Source: an uncultured Alphaproteobacteria bacterium
GTDB lineage: Bacteria; Pseudomonadota; Alphaproteobacteria; Rhizobiales; Aestuariivirgaceae
Length of the DNA stretch: 36,241 bases
Direction of reading: 5' to 3'
NCBI GenBank assembly: GCA_937873445.1
Contig: CALMWF010000006.1
Location: 1-36,241 of the forward strand
Part shown: piece by piece, positions 27,930 to 34,680 of the stretch
Position numbering within the stretch: the stretch's first letter is position 1
How the letters are laid out: every line of letters starts with the position of its first letter
Program-made: the position numbers and the translations under genes
Notes under the pieces: generated by a model
The model's database searches: none
What the model was told of the DNA's origin: nothing
Seen by the model: only the letters and a program-made list of their open reading frames with translations

Positions 27930-28208
27930 TCAGCGTTTCAAGCCCGCCACGCCAGTGCCCACCTTTCGCCGGTGTCTGTAAAAGCCCTCTGATGTCAGCC
28001 AAAAAATGGTGAGCACCAGAACCACTTCCACAAGCACATGAAGGGGCGCTTCATCCCGAACAAGGATGGCTGCAGCAAAGCCCAGCAGACCGAAGACGAG
28101 ATTGAAGACATTGGTGATCCGGAGGCTGCGAATATCATCCACGGCCATATAAGCAAGAGACAGGAGCAGGATGATGGAGAATACCAGAAGCGCCGGTTGC
28201 ACAGTCAT
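27930..28208 (-). CDS. short prepilin-peptidase-like (A24/CpaA-like) membrane protein, probably truncated
   Basis: 92 residues from the ATG at 28208. Two or three hydrophobic segments are visible (about 5-20, 30-48, 55-72). VDDIRSLRITN resembles the first catalytic-Asp motif of type IV prepilin peptidases (DxRxxxIPN). The second motif (GxGDxK) is not present: the end reads VGTGVAGLKR and stops, where it meets the Sel1 gene stop. It is therefore a truncated or degenerate family member, or an unrelated small membrane protein with a similar loop. The same frame is open upstream to 28301 and meets the stop of the Rhs remnant. No good ribosome site is seen. Confidence 0.5.
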   Translation of the reverse strand: MTVQPALLVFSIILLLSLAYMAVDDIRSLRITNVFNLVFGLLGFAAAILVRDEAPLHVLVEVVLVLTIFWLTSEGFYRHRRKVGTGVAGLKR

Positions 28209-28307
28209 CTGGGCATGATAGCCAGACTGAGGCTGATCGAAAGCAATTCCATCCGTTTTGAACAGGACAATAGCAACAGAGTGCCCATGCGGAGGGGACA
28301 TTCGCTG

Positions 28308-28526
28308 TCAGCGCCCGGGTTCCGCTGCCGCGATGTTGGTGATCATGCCCTTGGCATTGCGCGTATAGGTCTGGTCCATCAGGGTTGTGGCGTCCTGCTG
28401 GCCCAGCCCCCGGGAAAGCCAGCCGCGCTGGTCGTTATAGAAGAAGCTCTCGGTGGCGCCATTGCCATAGGTGATGACAGTGCTCTGGCCGCGGGGGTTA
28501 CAATAGGTGCTGATGAAGACGTCGGG
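28308..28526 (-). pseudogene. Rhs/YD-repeat core remnant
   Basis: Translated on the minus strand, this 73-codon open stretch reads as YD-repeat protein: NPRGQSTVITYGNGATESFF, then YNDQRGWLSRGLGQQDATT and DQTYTRNAKGMITNI, ending EPGR and TGA. It has no start codon context and is bounded upstream by an in-frame TAG (28527-28529), beyond which the frame continues for about 45 codons of glycine-rich sequence. The core pattern is of the same alphaproteobacterial Rhs type as the C-terminal gene at 29553-30617 but comes from an earlier part of an Rhs core. It is a decayed or recombined fragment lying downstream of the toxin/immunity pair. Confidence 0.75.
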
Positions 28527-29148
28527 CTAGAGGTGAACATCTGGCACGAAAGGCAGACCGCCGAAAGTCTCTTTTAAAGCCGAATTGCCAACACCAAAAC
28601 CCGAAAAGGAAGGAAAACCACCGCAATAGAAACCAGAACCTGAGGCACGCGAAAGCGCGCCGTGTCAGCGGGCGAAGCCCATGACGGGACAGGCAGGCTG
28701 CGGAACGCTCAATCATGCGGTCAACGGCATTCGCGCTCAAAAAGCAAGTCCGGGAAGGCTGGCGTAGTGGCGCTGTCAAAGATCAATCAGATGAAGCGCT
28801 TGCAGCGGCCATGTGCACACATGCTGGCCCGCGTGTGCACCATGCCGCCACTTCGATCCAACGATCTCAACCACTTCCACCCACTTTGCCGCCATCCCTT
28901 TATCTTGCTATTGCCCCTTCCATAGTCATCAGTACACGGAGCGTCCCGGACCTGCACATCACGGGTGAGTAGCGAAGGCAAAAAATTCAGGGAAAGAGCG
29001 CAAAAATCTTGCGGAAAAAGAGCAAAATCTTCGCGCGGAGTGGGGGAGATTTTCGCGTTTGGGAGCAAGATTCAAAGGTAAAATTCACTGCCCGCGAGGG
29101 CAAAAAAATCGCGCGCGGCAACGGGATTTGAGGGCAAAATTCGGAAGA
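28527..29148. other. 620-bp non-coding or decayed region downstream of the immunity gene
   Basis: No convincing gene. On the minus strand 28527-28664 is an open stretch of about 45 codons (RASGSGFYCGGFPSFSGFG..., ending in VPDVHL and TAG) that runs in frame into the Rhs remnant and may be its decayed upstream part. About 28665-28970 shows nothing I can name; the ORFs there on both strands have no ribosome sites and no recognisable protein character. About 28977-29145 is an A-rich degenerate repeat tract, listed separately. Base composition here is clearly lower in GC than the flanking housekeeping genes. Confidence 0.55.
28977..29145. repeat. A-rich degenerate repeat tract with ~22-bp period
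   Basis: The core GCAAAA(A)(T)TTC-like recurs at 28978, 29000 and 29022, exactly 22 bp apart. Diverged copies follow near 29044 (GGAGATTTTCGCG), 29065 (GCAAGATTC), 29078 (GTAAAATTC), 29100 (GCAAAAAAATC) and 29134 (GCAAAATTC). Several copies are followed by a CGCG-rich stretch. It lies just 3' of the immunity gene and differs sharply in composition from the genes. It could be a decayed tandem repeat, a site for AT-binding nucleoid proteins, or a recombination region. Confidence 0.55.
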
Positions 29149-29556
29149 TCAACCGTCTTCTGACTCTGCATCTTTCTTGCTTTTGAGAACGTACTTTACC
29201 ATTTTCTCAACGGCTTCGGGTTCCTGTTCGATCAGTGCATCGTAGCTTTCACCGTCACGCACAATGAACTCCGGGCCAATGAGGCCTTGAAGGCGATCTC
29301 CGTCGTCAAACAGGTTGACTTGCCAGTCCTTGGGCACCTTCCGATCAACTATCTCGAAAAACCAAGACGGTTTGAAAGACTCTGTGCCAAAATCATCTAT
29401 GACAAGAAGGCACAAACAAGCTTTGTAAAAACTGATAGTGTAAACGTCGTATTCCTTACCCACAGTGAGGTGAGTCTGTGATCGAGGAGATGTTCCCCAT
29501 GCAACATGCGGCGGAGCATCGGCATATGAGTTTCTGATCGCACGAACCTTCATCAT
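29149..29556 (-). CDS. probable immunity protein for the Rhs C-terminal toxin
   Basis: 135 residues from the ATG at 29556, which overlaps the Rhs stop by ATGA and has AGGGGG 2-6 nt upstream. A second ATG follows at once. The protein is acidic and soluble, with an N-terminal region [19 protein letters not shown] and [15 protein letters not shown], then [20 protein letters not shown] and a C-terminal helix rich in charged residues. Immunity function is inferred from its position and coupling, which is the standard arrangement for Rhs toxins; I do not recognise the family with certainty. Lower GC than the surrounding housekeeping genes supports acquisition with the toxin module. Confidence 0.78.
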   Translation of the reverse strand: MMKVRAIRNSYADAPPHVAWGTSPRSQTHLTVGKEYDVYTISFYKACLCLLVIDDFGTESFKPSWFFEIVDRKVPKDWQVNLFDDGDRLQGLIGPEFIVRDGESYDALIEQEPEAVEKMVKYVLKSKKDAESEDG

Positions 29557-30617
29557 TGCCCCCTTGTCACAATCTTCACATCTTCGACTACGCCTGACAC
29601 GGTATTGTAGTTGTAGTGAACTGTAACGTCGTTGACTTTCACTTCCATTTTCACCCAACCGTCAGAACCTGGCCAGCGTGGGTCTTTCATTCCGCCTGTA
29701 ATCCTTTTTTCGATGCCCGCAGTCGGGTCCATCTTCGCTTGCTCAGCCGCCAACTGTTCTTTGAGGTTGCGGGGTGCGGTTGTTCCCTTTGCAAGATTGG
29801 CTGTGGATCGGGGGCCATATGTGTTACGCAATTTTTCTGGTTGCTGTGCTGCTGGCCCTAACTTCAAAGACAGGCCCAAGCTCAATCCGCTGATCAGACC
29901 AGCGGCTCCCTCACCAGCATACATCGACTTCAGTTCATCATACTTGCCGCCCAGAAACATGTTGTAGTCCCTGATGTTCTGAAGTTTTCCGGCTCGAATC
30001 TGCTGAAGCTCGTCATTGTCGTAATCATCATTCTCAGCCATCGTTTTGTTGATGGCGGCGACGGCTTTCCTCTCTTGATCAATGTAACTCCGCGCCAGTT
30101 GATCGGCTTCTTTTCTCCCTCTGGTGTCTTTAGTGTCGAACAAATTTGACAGCCTAGACACTCGCGTCGCGTGTCCGTTAGGGTCCGACTGGTTTACCGG
30201 ATCATTTCCGGCATAGGCATAGCGGTTGAAGTCGACATCGAGGAGGGTTGGGTCCCAGGTGTCGGGGGTTATGAAGCGCCCAAGCAGGGGATCATAATAG
30301 CGGGCGTGGAGATATTGAAGCCCGGTTTCAGCGTCAAACCTCTCGTTGATATAGGCCCGCGAGGTGGGAATGACCGCGCCGTTGGTGGAGAGCGGCTGGC
30401 CAAAGGGGCTGTAGTCATGGCGCTTGATGGTCGCCGGAGACTGGCGCAACGCCAGGCGGTTTGACGCCAGATGATCCTTCAGCAGATAGTCGGTGGCCGC
30501 CCCCTCGCGCCGCACATCGGGGTGGAGATGGACCGACAGCAGTCTAGACGGGTTCACCTGGTCCACCAGCAGTTCCCGGTCGCTGTTCAGTCGGGAGGTG
30601 GTTCCGCCCCTAGCCAA
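29553..30617 (-). CDS. Rhs C-terminal fragment: core end plus variable toxin domain (5'-truncated)
   Basis: Rhs proteins are large secreted polymorphic toxins with a YD-repeat shell and a variable C-terminal effector. Here only 354 residues remain. Residues 1-148 match the end of an Rhs core: [27 protein letters not shown], and the hallmark [20 protein letters not shown], then [17 protein letters not shown]. The variable part (150-354) has a charged helical section, a Gly/Leu-rich stretch (about 225-250) and a compact end with [19 protein letters not shown] and [18 protein letters not shown], probably the toxic domain. The open frame starts at a TTG with no ribosome site, and an in-frame TAG lies just upstream at the junction with suhB, so the N-terminal shell is lost. 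Expression is doubtful unless driven from elsewhere. Confidence 0.85.
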   Translation of the reverse strand: MARGGTTSRLNSDRELLVDQVNPSRLLSVHLHPDVRREGAATDYLLKDHLASNRLALRQSPATIKRHDYSPFGQPLSTNGAVIPTSRAYINERFDAETGLQYLHARYYDPLLGRFITPDTWDPTLLDVDFNRYAYAGNDPVNQSDPNGHATRVSRLSNLFDTKDTRGRKEADQLARSYIDQERKAVAAINKTMAENDDYDNDELQQIRAGKLQNIRDYNMFLGGKYDELKSMYAGEGAAGLISGLSLGLSLKLGPAAQQPEKLRNTYGPRSTANLAKGTTAPRNLKEQLAAEQAKMDPTAGIEKRITGGMKDPRWPGSDGWVKMEVKVNDVTVHYNYNTVSGVVEDVKIVTRGQ

Positions 30618-30668
30618 TCCGGCCCATCCCTGCTAAGCCCCGCGCCGGAAAACAGCAGGAAAACCATT

Positions 30669-31463
30669 GTGACCTCCACCCCCATCATGACCGTGATGAT
30701 TGCCGCCGTGCGCAAGGCGGCCCGCGGCGTGCAGCGCGATTTCGGCGAAATCTCCAACCTTCAGGTGTCGGTGAAGGGGCCGGGCAATTTCGTCACCAAT
30801 GCCGACAAGCGGGTGGAAAAGATCCTGCGTGAGGAACTGGCCAAGGCGCGCCCCAGCTATGGCGTGCTGGGCGAGGAGGACGGCGAGGTTAAGGGCCAGG
30901 ACCCCGACCACCGCTTCATCATCGACCCCATCGACGGCACCACCAACTTCATGCACGCGCTGCCGCTCATCGCGCTCAACGTGGCGCTGGAACGCAAGGG
31001 CGAGATTGTCGCCGCCGTGACCTATAATCCGGTCATGGACGAACTCTACCACGCCGAAAAGGGCACCGGCGCCTTCCTCAACAACAAGCGCCTGCGCGTC
31101 TCGGGGCGGCGCGACCTGGGTGATGCCATCATCGCCACCGCCCTGCCCCATCGCGGCGCGGCAGCGGCCCCGCATGAGGCCGCCGAGCTTCAGGCCATGC
31201 AGAAGGCCACCTCCGGCATCCGCACCCTGGGCTCCACCGCCGTGGAAATGGCCTGGGTGGCGGCCGGACGGCTCGACGGCGTGTGGTCACACGGCCTCAA
31301 TCCGTGGGACGTGGCGGCGGGCATTCTCCTCATCCGCGAGGCGGGCGGCTTTGTCGCCCCGCTGGGTGAGGGCTCAAACCCCCTCACCTCCACGGGCTTT
31401 GTCGGCACCAATGCCGACCTCCTCCCCCAGATGCAGAAGCTTCTGGCGGCGGCCAAAGCCTGA
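30669..31463 (+). CDS. suhB: inositol monophosphatase family protein (SuhB-like)
   Basis: Mg-dependent phosphatase of the FIG superfamily; bacterial SuhB hydrolyses inositol-1-phosphate and also acts with ribosomal RNA antitermination complexes. The GTG at 30669 gives 264 residues and has AGGA 8 nt upstream; an ATG at 30687 is an alternative, and upstream open frame overlaps the Rhs fragment and is not coding. Metal ligands are seen in GEED (68-71) and DPIDGTTNF (86-94), with the C-terminal WDVAAGILLIREAGG. It lies head-to-head with the Rhs fragment, about 50 bp apart, and ends 12 bp from the convergent DUF2934 gene. Confidence 0.93.
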   Translation: MTSTPIMTVMIAAVRKAARGVQRDFGEISNLQVSVKGPGNFVTNADKRVEKILREELAKARPSYGVLGEEDGEVKGQDPDHRFIIDPIDGTTNFMHALPLIALNVALERKGEIVAAVTYNPVMDELYHAEKGTGAFLNNKRLRVSGRRDLGDAIIATALPHRGAAAAPHEAAELQAMQKATSGIRTLGSTAVEMAWVAAGRLDGVWSHGLNPWDVAAGILLIREAGGFVAPLGEGSNPLTSTGFVGTNADLLPQMQKLLAAAKA

Positions 31464-31475
31464 CCTGAAGACGGG

Positions 31476-31730
31476 TCAGGCCACCTTGCGGCCAGTCATC
31501 GGCTTTTCCGTTTCCACGGCGCGCAGCCTGGTTTCCTCCGGCTTGTCCTGGCGCCTGAGATAATCCGGGGCTGCGGTTTCCGCCGTGATGATCTCGACCG
31601 CGCGATGCCAGTGCAGGTCATGCGCGCCGTCGGGCCGGCCAGCCTCCTCCCACAGGAAATAGGCGCGTTCGCGCACCCGGTCTTCCATCTCCGGGGTCAG
31701 GTGGTCTTGCTTCTTGCTGTGCTTTGTCAT
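31476..31730 (-). CDS. DUF2934 domain protein
   Basis: An 84-residue, charged, soluble protein. The DUF2934 core is the helix RVRERAYFLWEEAGRP followed by GAHDLHWHRAVEII (about residues 18-50), a pattern common in alphaproteobacteria and of unknown function. GAGG lies 7 nt before the ATG. The tail after residue 50 is basic and low-complexity. It is separate from rpsU by the rpsU terminator and has its own upstream region. Confidence 0.85.
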   Translation of the reverse strand: MTKHSKKQDHLTPEMEDRVRERAYFLWEEAGRPDGAHDLHWHRAVEIITAETAAPDYLRRQDKPEETRLRAVETEKPMTGRKVA

Positions 31731-31814
31731 GTCAGGCCTCTTTCATGTGCTGGAAAGCCAATCACGAAAACTGCCGCCTCACGTCCCGGCGCTGCCGCCG
31801 GGCCCTCTCCATAG

Positions 31815-31848
31815 CACAGATTGCATTGTCACGGGGATAAAATCTGTG
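31815..31848. repeat. 8-bp inverted repeat upstream of the DUF2934 gene
   Basis: CACAGATT (31815-31822) and AATCTGTG (31841-31848) are perfect inverse complements 18 bp apart, about 90 bp upstream of the DUF2934 start. A CCATGGC/GCCATGG hairpin follows at about 31867-31886. The first could be an operator; neither is a T-tract terminator. The remainder of 31731-31992 holds no gene. Confidence 0.4.
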
Positions 31849-31935
31849 GCTGCGGAAGGCGGCGCCATGGCCGCCGTGCCATGGTAACCCCTCAACGCCT
31901 GTTCCCGGCTGCGGGTTCCGGCCCCGCCGGTCACG

Positions 31936-31960
31936 AAAAAGGCCGCTCTGGTGAGCGGCC
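31936..31960 (-). terminator. rho-independent terminator of rpsU
   Basis: On the minus strand a perfect 8-bp stem GGCCGCTC/GAGCGGCC with a 4-nt loop is followed by five T (31936-31940). It lies 32 bp after the rpsU stop in the direction of transcription. Confidence 0.9.
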
Positions 31961-31992
31961 CGTGATCGTTCTGAAAGGGGGGGTGGTGCGGC

Positions 31993-32262
31993 TTACATGC
32001 CGCCGCCGCCGGCTCCGGCGCCGAAGCGCTTGGGCTTTTCCACCTTCTTCGGCGCGGGCAGCAGGCCCTCGCGCTGCAGCTTCTTGCGGGCCAGCTTGCG
32101 CGTCCGGCGCACGGCCTCGGCCTTTTCGCGGGCCTTCTTTTCCGACGGCTTCTCAAAATGGCCGCGCAGCTTCATTTCGCGGAAGATGCCTTCGCGCTGC
32201 ATCTTTTTCTTGAGAACCTTCAGGGCCTGATCAACGTTGTTATCACGGACGACGACTTGCAA
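31993..32262 (-). CDS. rpsU: 30S ribosomal protein S21, TTG start
   Basis: Small-subunit protein S21. The 89-residue protein begins [20 protein letters not shown], typical of the alphaproteobacterial S21 family, followed by [21 protein letters not shown]. The C-terminus carries a Lys/Pro/Gly-rich extension (GAGAGGGGM). The start codon is TTG at 32262, with GAGG 7 nt upstream; no ATG or GTG in frame fits the family N-terminus. It has its own terminator, and 129 bp upstream to purK for a promoter, so it is monocistronic. A weak start may limit its translation. Confidence 0.95.
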   Translation of the reverse strand: MQVVVRDNNVDQALKVLKKKMQREGIFREMKLRGHFEKPSEKKAREKAEAVRRTRKLARKKLQREGLLPAPKKVEKPKRFGAGAGGGGM

Positions 32263-32391
32263 GTGCGAACCTCAAATGTGCAATATTGAATGGGACCGGC
32301 GGGGCTGAGCCCGTCAAAGCTGGCGGCGGGTTAGCACAGACTCCCAGGCCTGTCGAGGGCCAAGAGGGCCCCCTGCCGGGGAATCCCTGCA

Positions 32392-33477
32392 TCAATCCCC
32401 AGACCGTGGGGAAAGTCGATTGAAATGGCCCATTTTTCGGCCCCGGCGAGCCTCGCTCTTGCCGTAGAGATGAAGGCCCACATCCGCTTCCTGCGCCAGC
32501 CGCTGCCAGTCCTGCACGCCATCCCCCAGCAGATTGGTCATCACCACGTCGGAGTGCCGGGCCGGATTGCCCAGGGGCCAGCCGCACACCGCCCGGATGT
32601 GCTGCTCGAACTGTGACACCAGGCAGGCATCCAGGGTCCAGTGGCCCGAATTGTGAACCCGGGGCGCCAGCTCATTGACCATCAGGCCAAAGCGCCCGGC
32701 AAACAGCTCAATGCCCATCACACCCACATAGTCCAGCGCCCTCAGAATGGCGGCGGCAATCTCCCGGGCCTTGCTCTCCAGCGCCGGGTCAAGCCCGGAC
32801 GGCACGGTGGAGGTGGCCAGAATGTGGTTTTCATGGCGGTTGAGCGGCACATCATAGCAGGCCACCACCCCGTCCCAGCCGCGCGCCGCAATCACCGACA
32901 CCTCGTGGTCGAAGCTGACCAGCCCTTCCAGAATGGCCGGGGCGAGATCGATCTCGGCCAGCGCCGTGGCGGCAGCCTTCTGCCGGTCAATGCGGGTCTG
33001 GCCCTTGCCGTCATAGCCGAAGCGCCGGGTTTTCAGAATGGCAGGCCGGCCGATGGTGGACAATGCCGCATCCAGCTCGGCCACCGTGTCCACCGCGGCA
33101 AAGGGGGCCACCGCAATGCCCAGGCCGGACAGAAAGGTCTTCTCCGCCACCCGGTCCTGGGCGGTGGCCAGCGCCCTGGCGTCTGGCGCCAGCGGCACGC
33201 GTGCCGCCAGGAAGGCCGCTGTTTCGGCGGGCACATTCTCGAATTCATAGGTGACGAGTTCCACCGACCGGGCAAAGCCCGCCAGCGCCTCATAATCATC
33301 GTAGGGCGCTATGGTGTGGGCCGCCGCCACCTGAAAGGCGGGGCTGTCGGCCTCCGGCGCATAGATGTGGCACCTGATGCCCAGCCGCGCCGCCGCCAGC
33401 GTCAGCATGCGGCCCAATTGCCCGCCGCCAAGAATGCCGATGGTCGAGCCGGGAGGCAGTGGTTTGTCCAGGCGCAT
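32392..33477 (-). CDS. purK: 5-(carboxyamino)imidazole ribonucleotide synthase
   Basis: ATP-grasp enzyme that carboxylates AIR to N5-CAIR in purine synthesis. The ATG at 33477 gives 361 residues; it lies one base after the purE stop (TGACATG). The N-terminus IGILGGGQLGRMLTLAAARLG, the ATP-grasp strand ILKTRRFGYDGKGQ, the metal/ATP region NELAPRVHNSGHWTLDAC and the terminal HLYGKSEARRGRKMGH are all present. The frame open upstream of 33477 is the purE gene in another frame. purE-purK are coupled. Confidence 0.96.
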   Translation of the reverse strand: MRLDKPLPPGSTIGILGGGQLGRMLTLAAARLGIRCHIYAPEADSPAFQVAAAHTIAPYDDYEALAGFARSVELVTYEFENVPAETAAFLAARVPLAPDARALATAQDRVAEKTFLSGLGIAVAPFAAVDTVAELDAALSTIGRPAILKTRRFGYDGKGQTRIDRQKAAATALAEIDLAPAILEGLVSFDHEVSVIAARGWDGVVACYDVPLNRHENHILATSTVPSGLDPALESKAREIAAAILRALDYVGVMGIELFAGRFGLMVNELAPRVHNSGHWTLDACLVSQFEQHIRAVCGWPLGNPARHSDVVMTNLLGDGVQDWQRLAQEADVGLHLYGKSEARRGRKMGHFNRLSPRSGD

Positions 33478-33478
33478 G

Positions 33479-33979
33479 TCAGTCCCCGTCCCTGGGCGTT
33501 TCCGCCACCGAGCCGGTCTGGGCTGCCCGCCAGGCTTCCAGCCGGTCCGCCAGGCCGGCATCGGTGAGCGCCAGAACTGCCGCCGCCAGCAGCCCGGCAT
33601 TGATGGCCCCCGGCTTGCCGATGGCGAGGGTGCCCACCGGCACACCCCCCGGCATCTGCACGATGGAAAGCAGCGAATCCTGGCCCGACAAGGCCTTTGA
33701 TTCGACCGGCACGCCAAACACCGGCAGCGTGGTCATGGCCGCCGTCATGCCCGGCAGATGGGCAGCGCCACCCGCCCCGGCAATAATCACCCTGAATCCC
33801 CTGGCGCGCGCGGCCTTGGCAAAGGCATAAAGCCGCTCCGGCGTGCGGTGGGCGGAAACGATTTTTGCCTCATGGGCCACGCCCAGTTCATCGAGCACGC
33901 GGGCGGCGTGCTTCATCGTCTCCCAGTCGGACTGGCTGCCCATGATGATGGCCACGGGCGGGGAGGCTTTGGCGTTCAT
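33479..33979 (-). CDS. purE: N5-carboxyaminoimidazole ribonucleotide mutase
   Basis: Class I PurE, rearranging N5-CAIR (the product of PurK) to CAIR. The protein is 166 residues. It has the phosphate/ribose-binding [10 protein letters not shown], the active-site SAHRTPERL and [12 protein letters not shown] with the catalytic His, and [17 protein letters not shown]. The presence of purK next to it supports the class I mechanism. Its ATG overlaps the upstream YdcH-like gene stop by ATGA. Confidence 0.96.
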   Translation of the reverse strand: MNAKASPPVAIIMGSQSDWETMKHAARVLDELGVAHEAKIVSAHRTPERLYAFAKAARARGFRVIIAGAGGAAHLPGMTAAMTTLPVFGVPVESKALSGQDSLLSIVQMPGGVPVGTLAIGKPGAINAGLLAAAVLALTDAGLADRLEAWRAAQTGSVAETPRDGD

Positions 33980-34194
33980 GCGATAATGTCCGGAATCAGC
34001 AGGTTTTCAATGCGGGTGATCTGGTCCTTCAGGTCCAGCTTCATCTTCTTCAGGCGGCGGATCTGAAACGGGTCGGGGGCGGCCTGCTGCTCCAGCGCCG
34101 CAATGGCGGCATCCAGATCGCGGTGCTGCTGCAGCAGCGCCTGCAATTTCGCCCTGAGCTGCACTTCCTGCAATGTGTCAAGGGTATTCGACAT
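33976..34194 (-). CDS. YdcH/DUF465 family small coiled-coil protein (first copy)
   Basis: 72 residues, mostly helical, with the DUF465 C-terminal motif [18 protein letters not shown]. The family function is unknown. Its stop overlaps the purE start, so it is the first gene of a DUF465-purE-purK operon. A related gene is transcribed divergently 121 bp away. Confidence 0.87.
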   Translation of the reverse strand: MSNTLDTLQEVQLRAKLQALLQQHRDLDAAIAALEQQAAPDPFQIRRLKKMKLDLKDQITRIENLLIPDIIA

Positions 34195-34315
34195 GTCACC
34201 CGCAGCCGCCTGCCGATCTTCACCTGTTGTTCAACTATGCCTTTGAAACAGGTTCGACAAGCCCCCACTTCTATGCCATGATTCCGTTCATGATTAACCC
34301 TGTGAGGAGGACACG

Positions 34316-34498
34316 ATGACCCTTCATGCACATCTCGAGGAGCTCCACGCCAAACACAAGGCGCTGGAAGCTGAATTGGCCGAGGCCATGGCCCATCCCG
34401 CTTCCACCGATGAGGAGATTCACGAGATCAAGCGGCGCAAGCTGAAGCTGAAGGATGAAATCCTGCACCTCGAGAAAGAGGCCAAGTCCAAGGACTGA
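34316..34498 (+). CDS. YdcH/DUF465 family small coiled-coil protein (second copy)
   Basis: 60 residues with the DUF465 pattern HAKHKALEAELAEAMAHP and EIKRRKLKLKDEILHLE. GAGGA lies about 5-8 nt upstream of the ATG. It is divergent from the first copy and similar to it in the C-terminal helix (RRxKxKLKDxI), suggesting an old local duplication. It appears monocistronic. Confidence 0.85.
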   Translation: MTLHAHLEELHAKHKALEAELAEAMAHPASTDEEIHEIKRRKLKLKDEILHLEKEAKSKD

Positions 34499-34545
34499 CC
34501 GGCCCGTCCGTGCTTACCGGCTTCCGCTTCCGGGCGGGGGCCGGC

Positions 34546-34565
34546 AACCGGGGAGGCCCCCGGTT
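34546..34565. repeat. hairpin between the second YdcH gene and prpE
   Basis: AACCGGGG and CCCCGGTT form a perfect 8-bp stem with a 4-nt loop, 48 bp after the YdcH stop. A looser CCGGCCC/GGGCCGG pairing surrounds the bases just before it. No T-tract follows, so termination would not be of the simple intrinsic kind. Confidence 0.45.
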
Positions 34566-34680
34566 GATCCCGCCAGACCATCTCAATCCTTTGGCGGATG
34601 AGACAAATTGCTAGTCCCCCCTGCCCTTGCGCGGCCCGCAGTCCCTGCGGGAGAATGGTTCTTCCCCAGGGAGGATTGCC

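Noticed and set aside
28498-28779. 93-codon minus-strand open frame rich in Phe/Trp/Arg
   Set aside because: Out of frame with the YD-repeat coding signal that overlaps it, so probably not a gene.
28662-28972. Small plus-strand open frames in the Rhs island
   Set aside because: No ribosome sites, overlapping frames, no recognisable protein character; region looks decayed.
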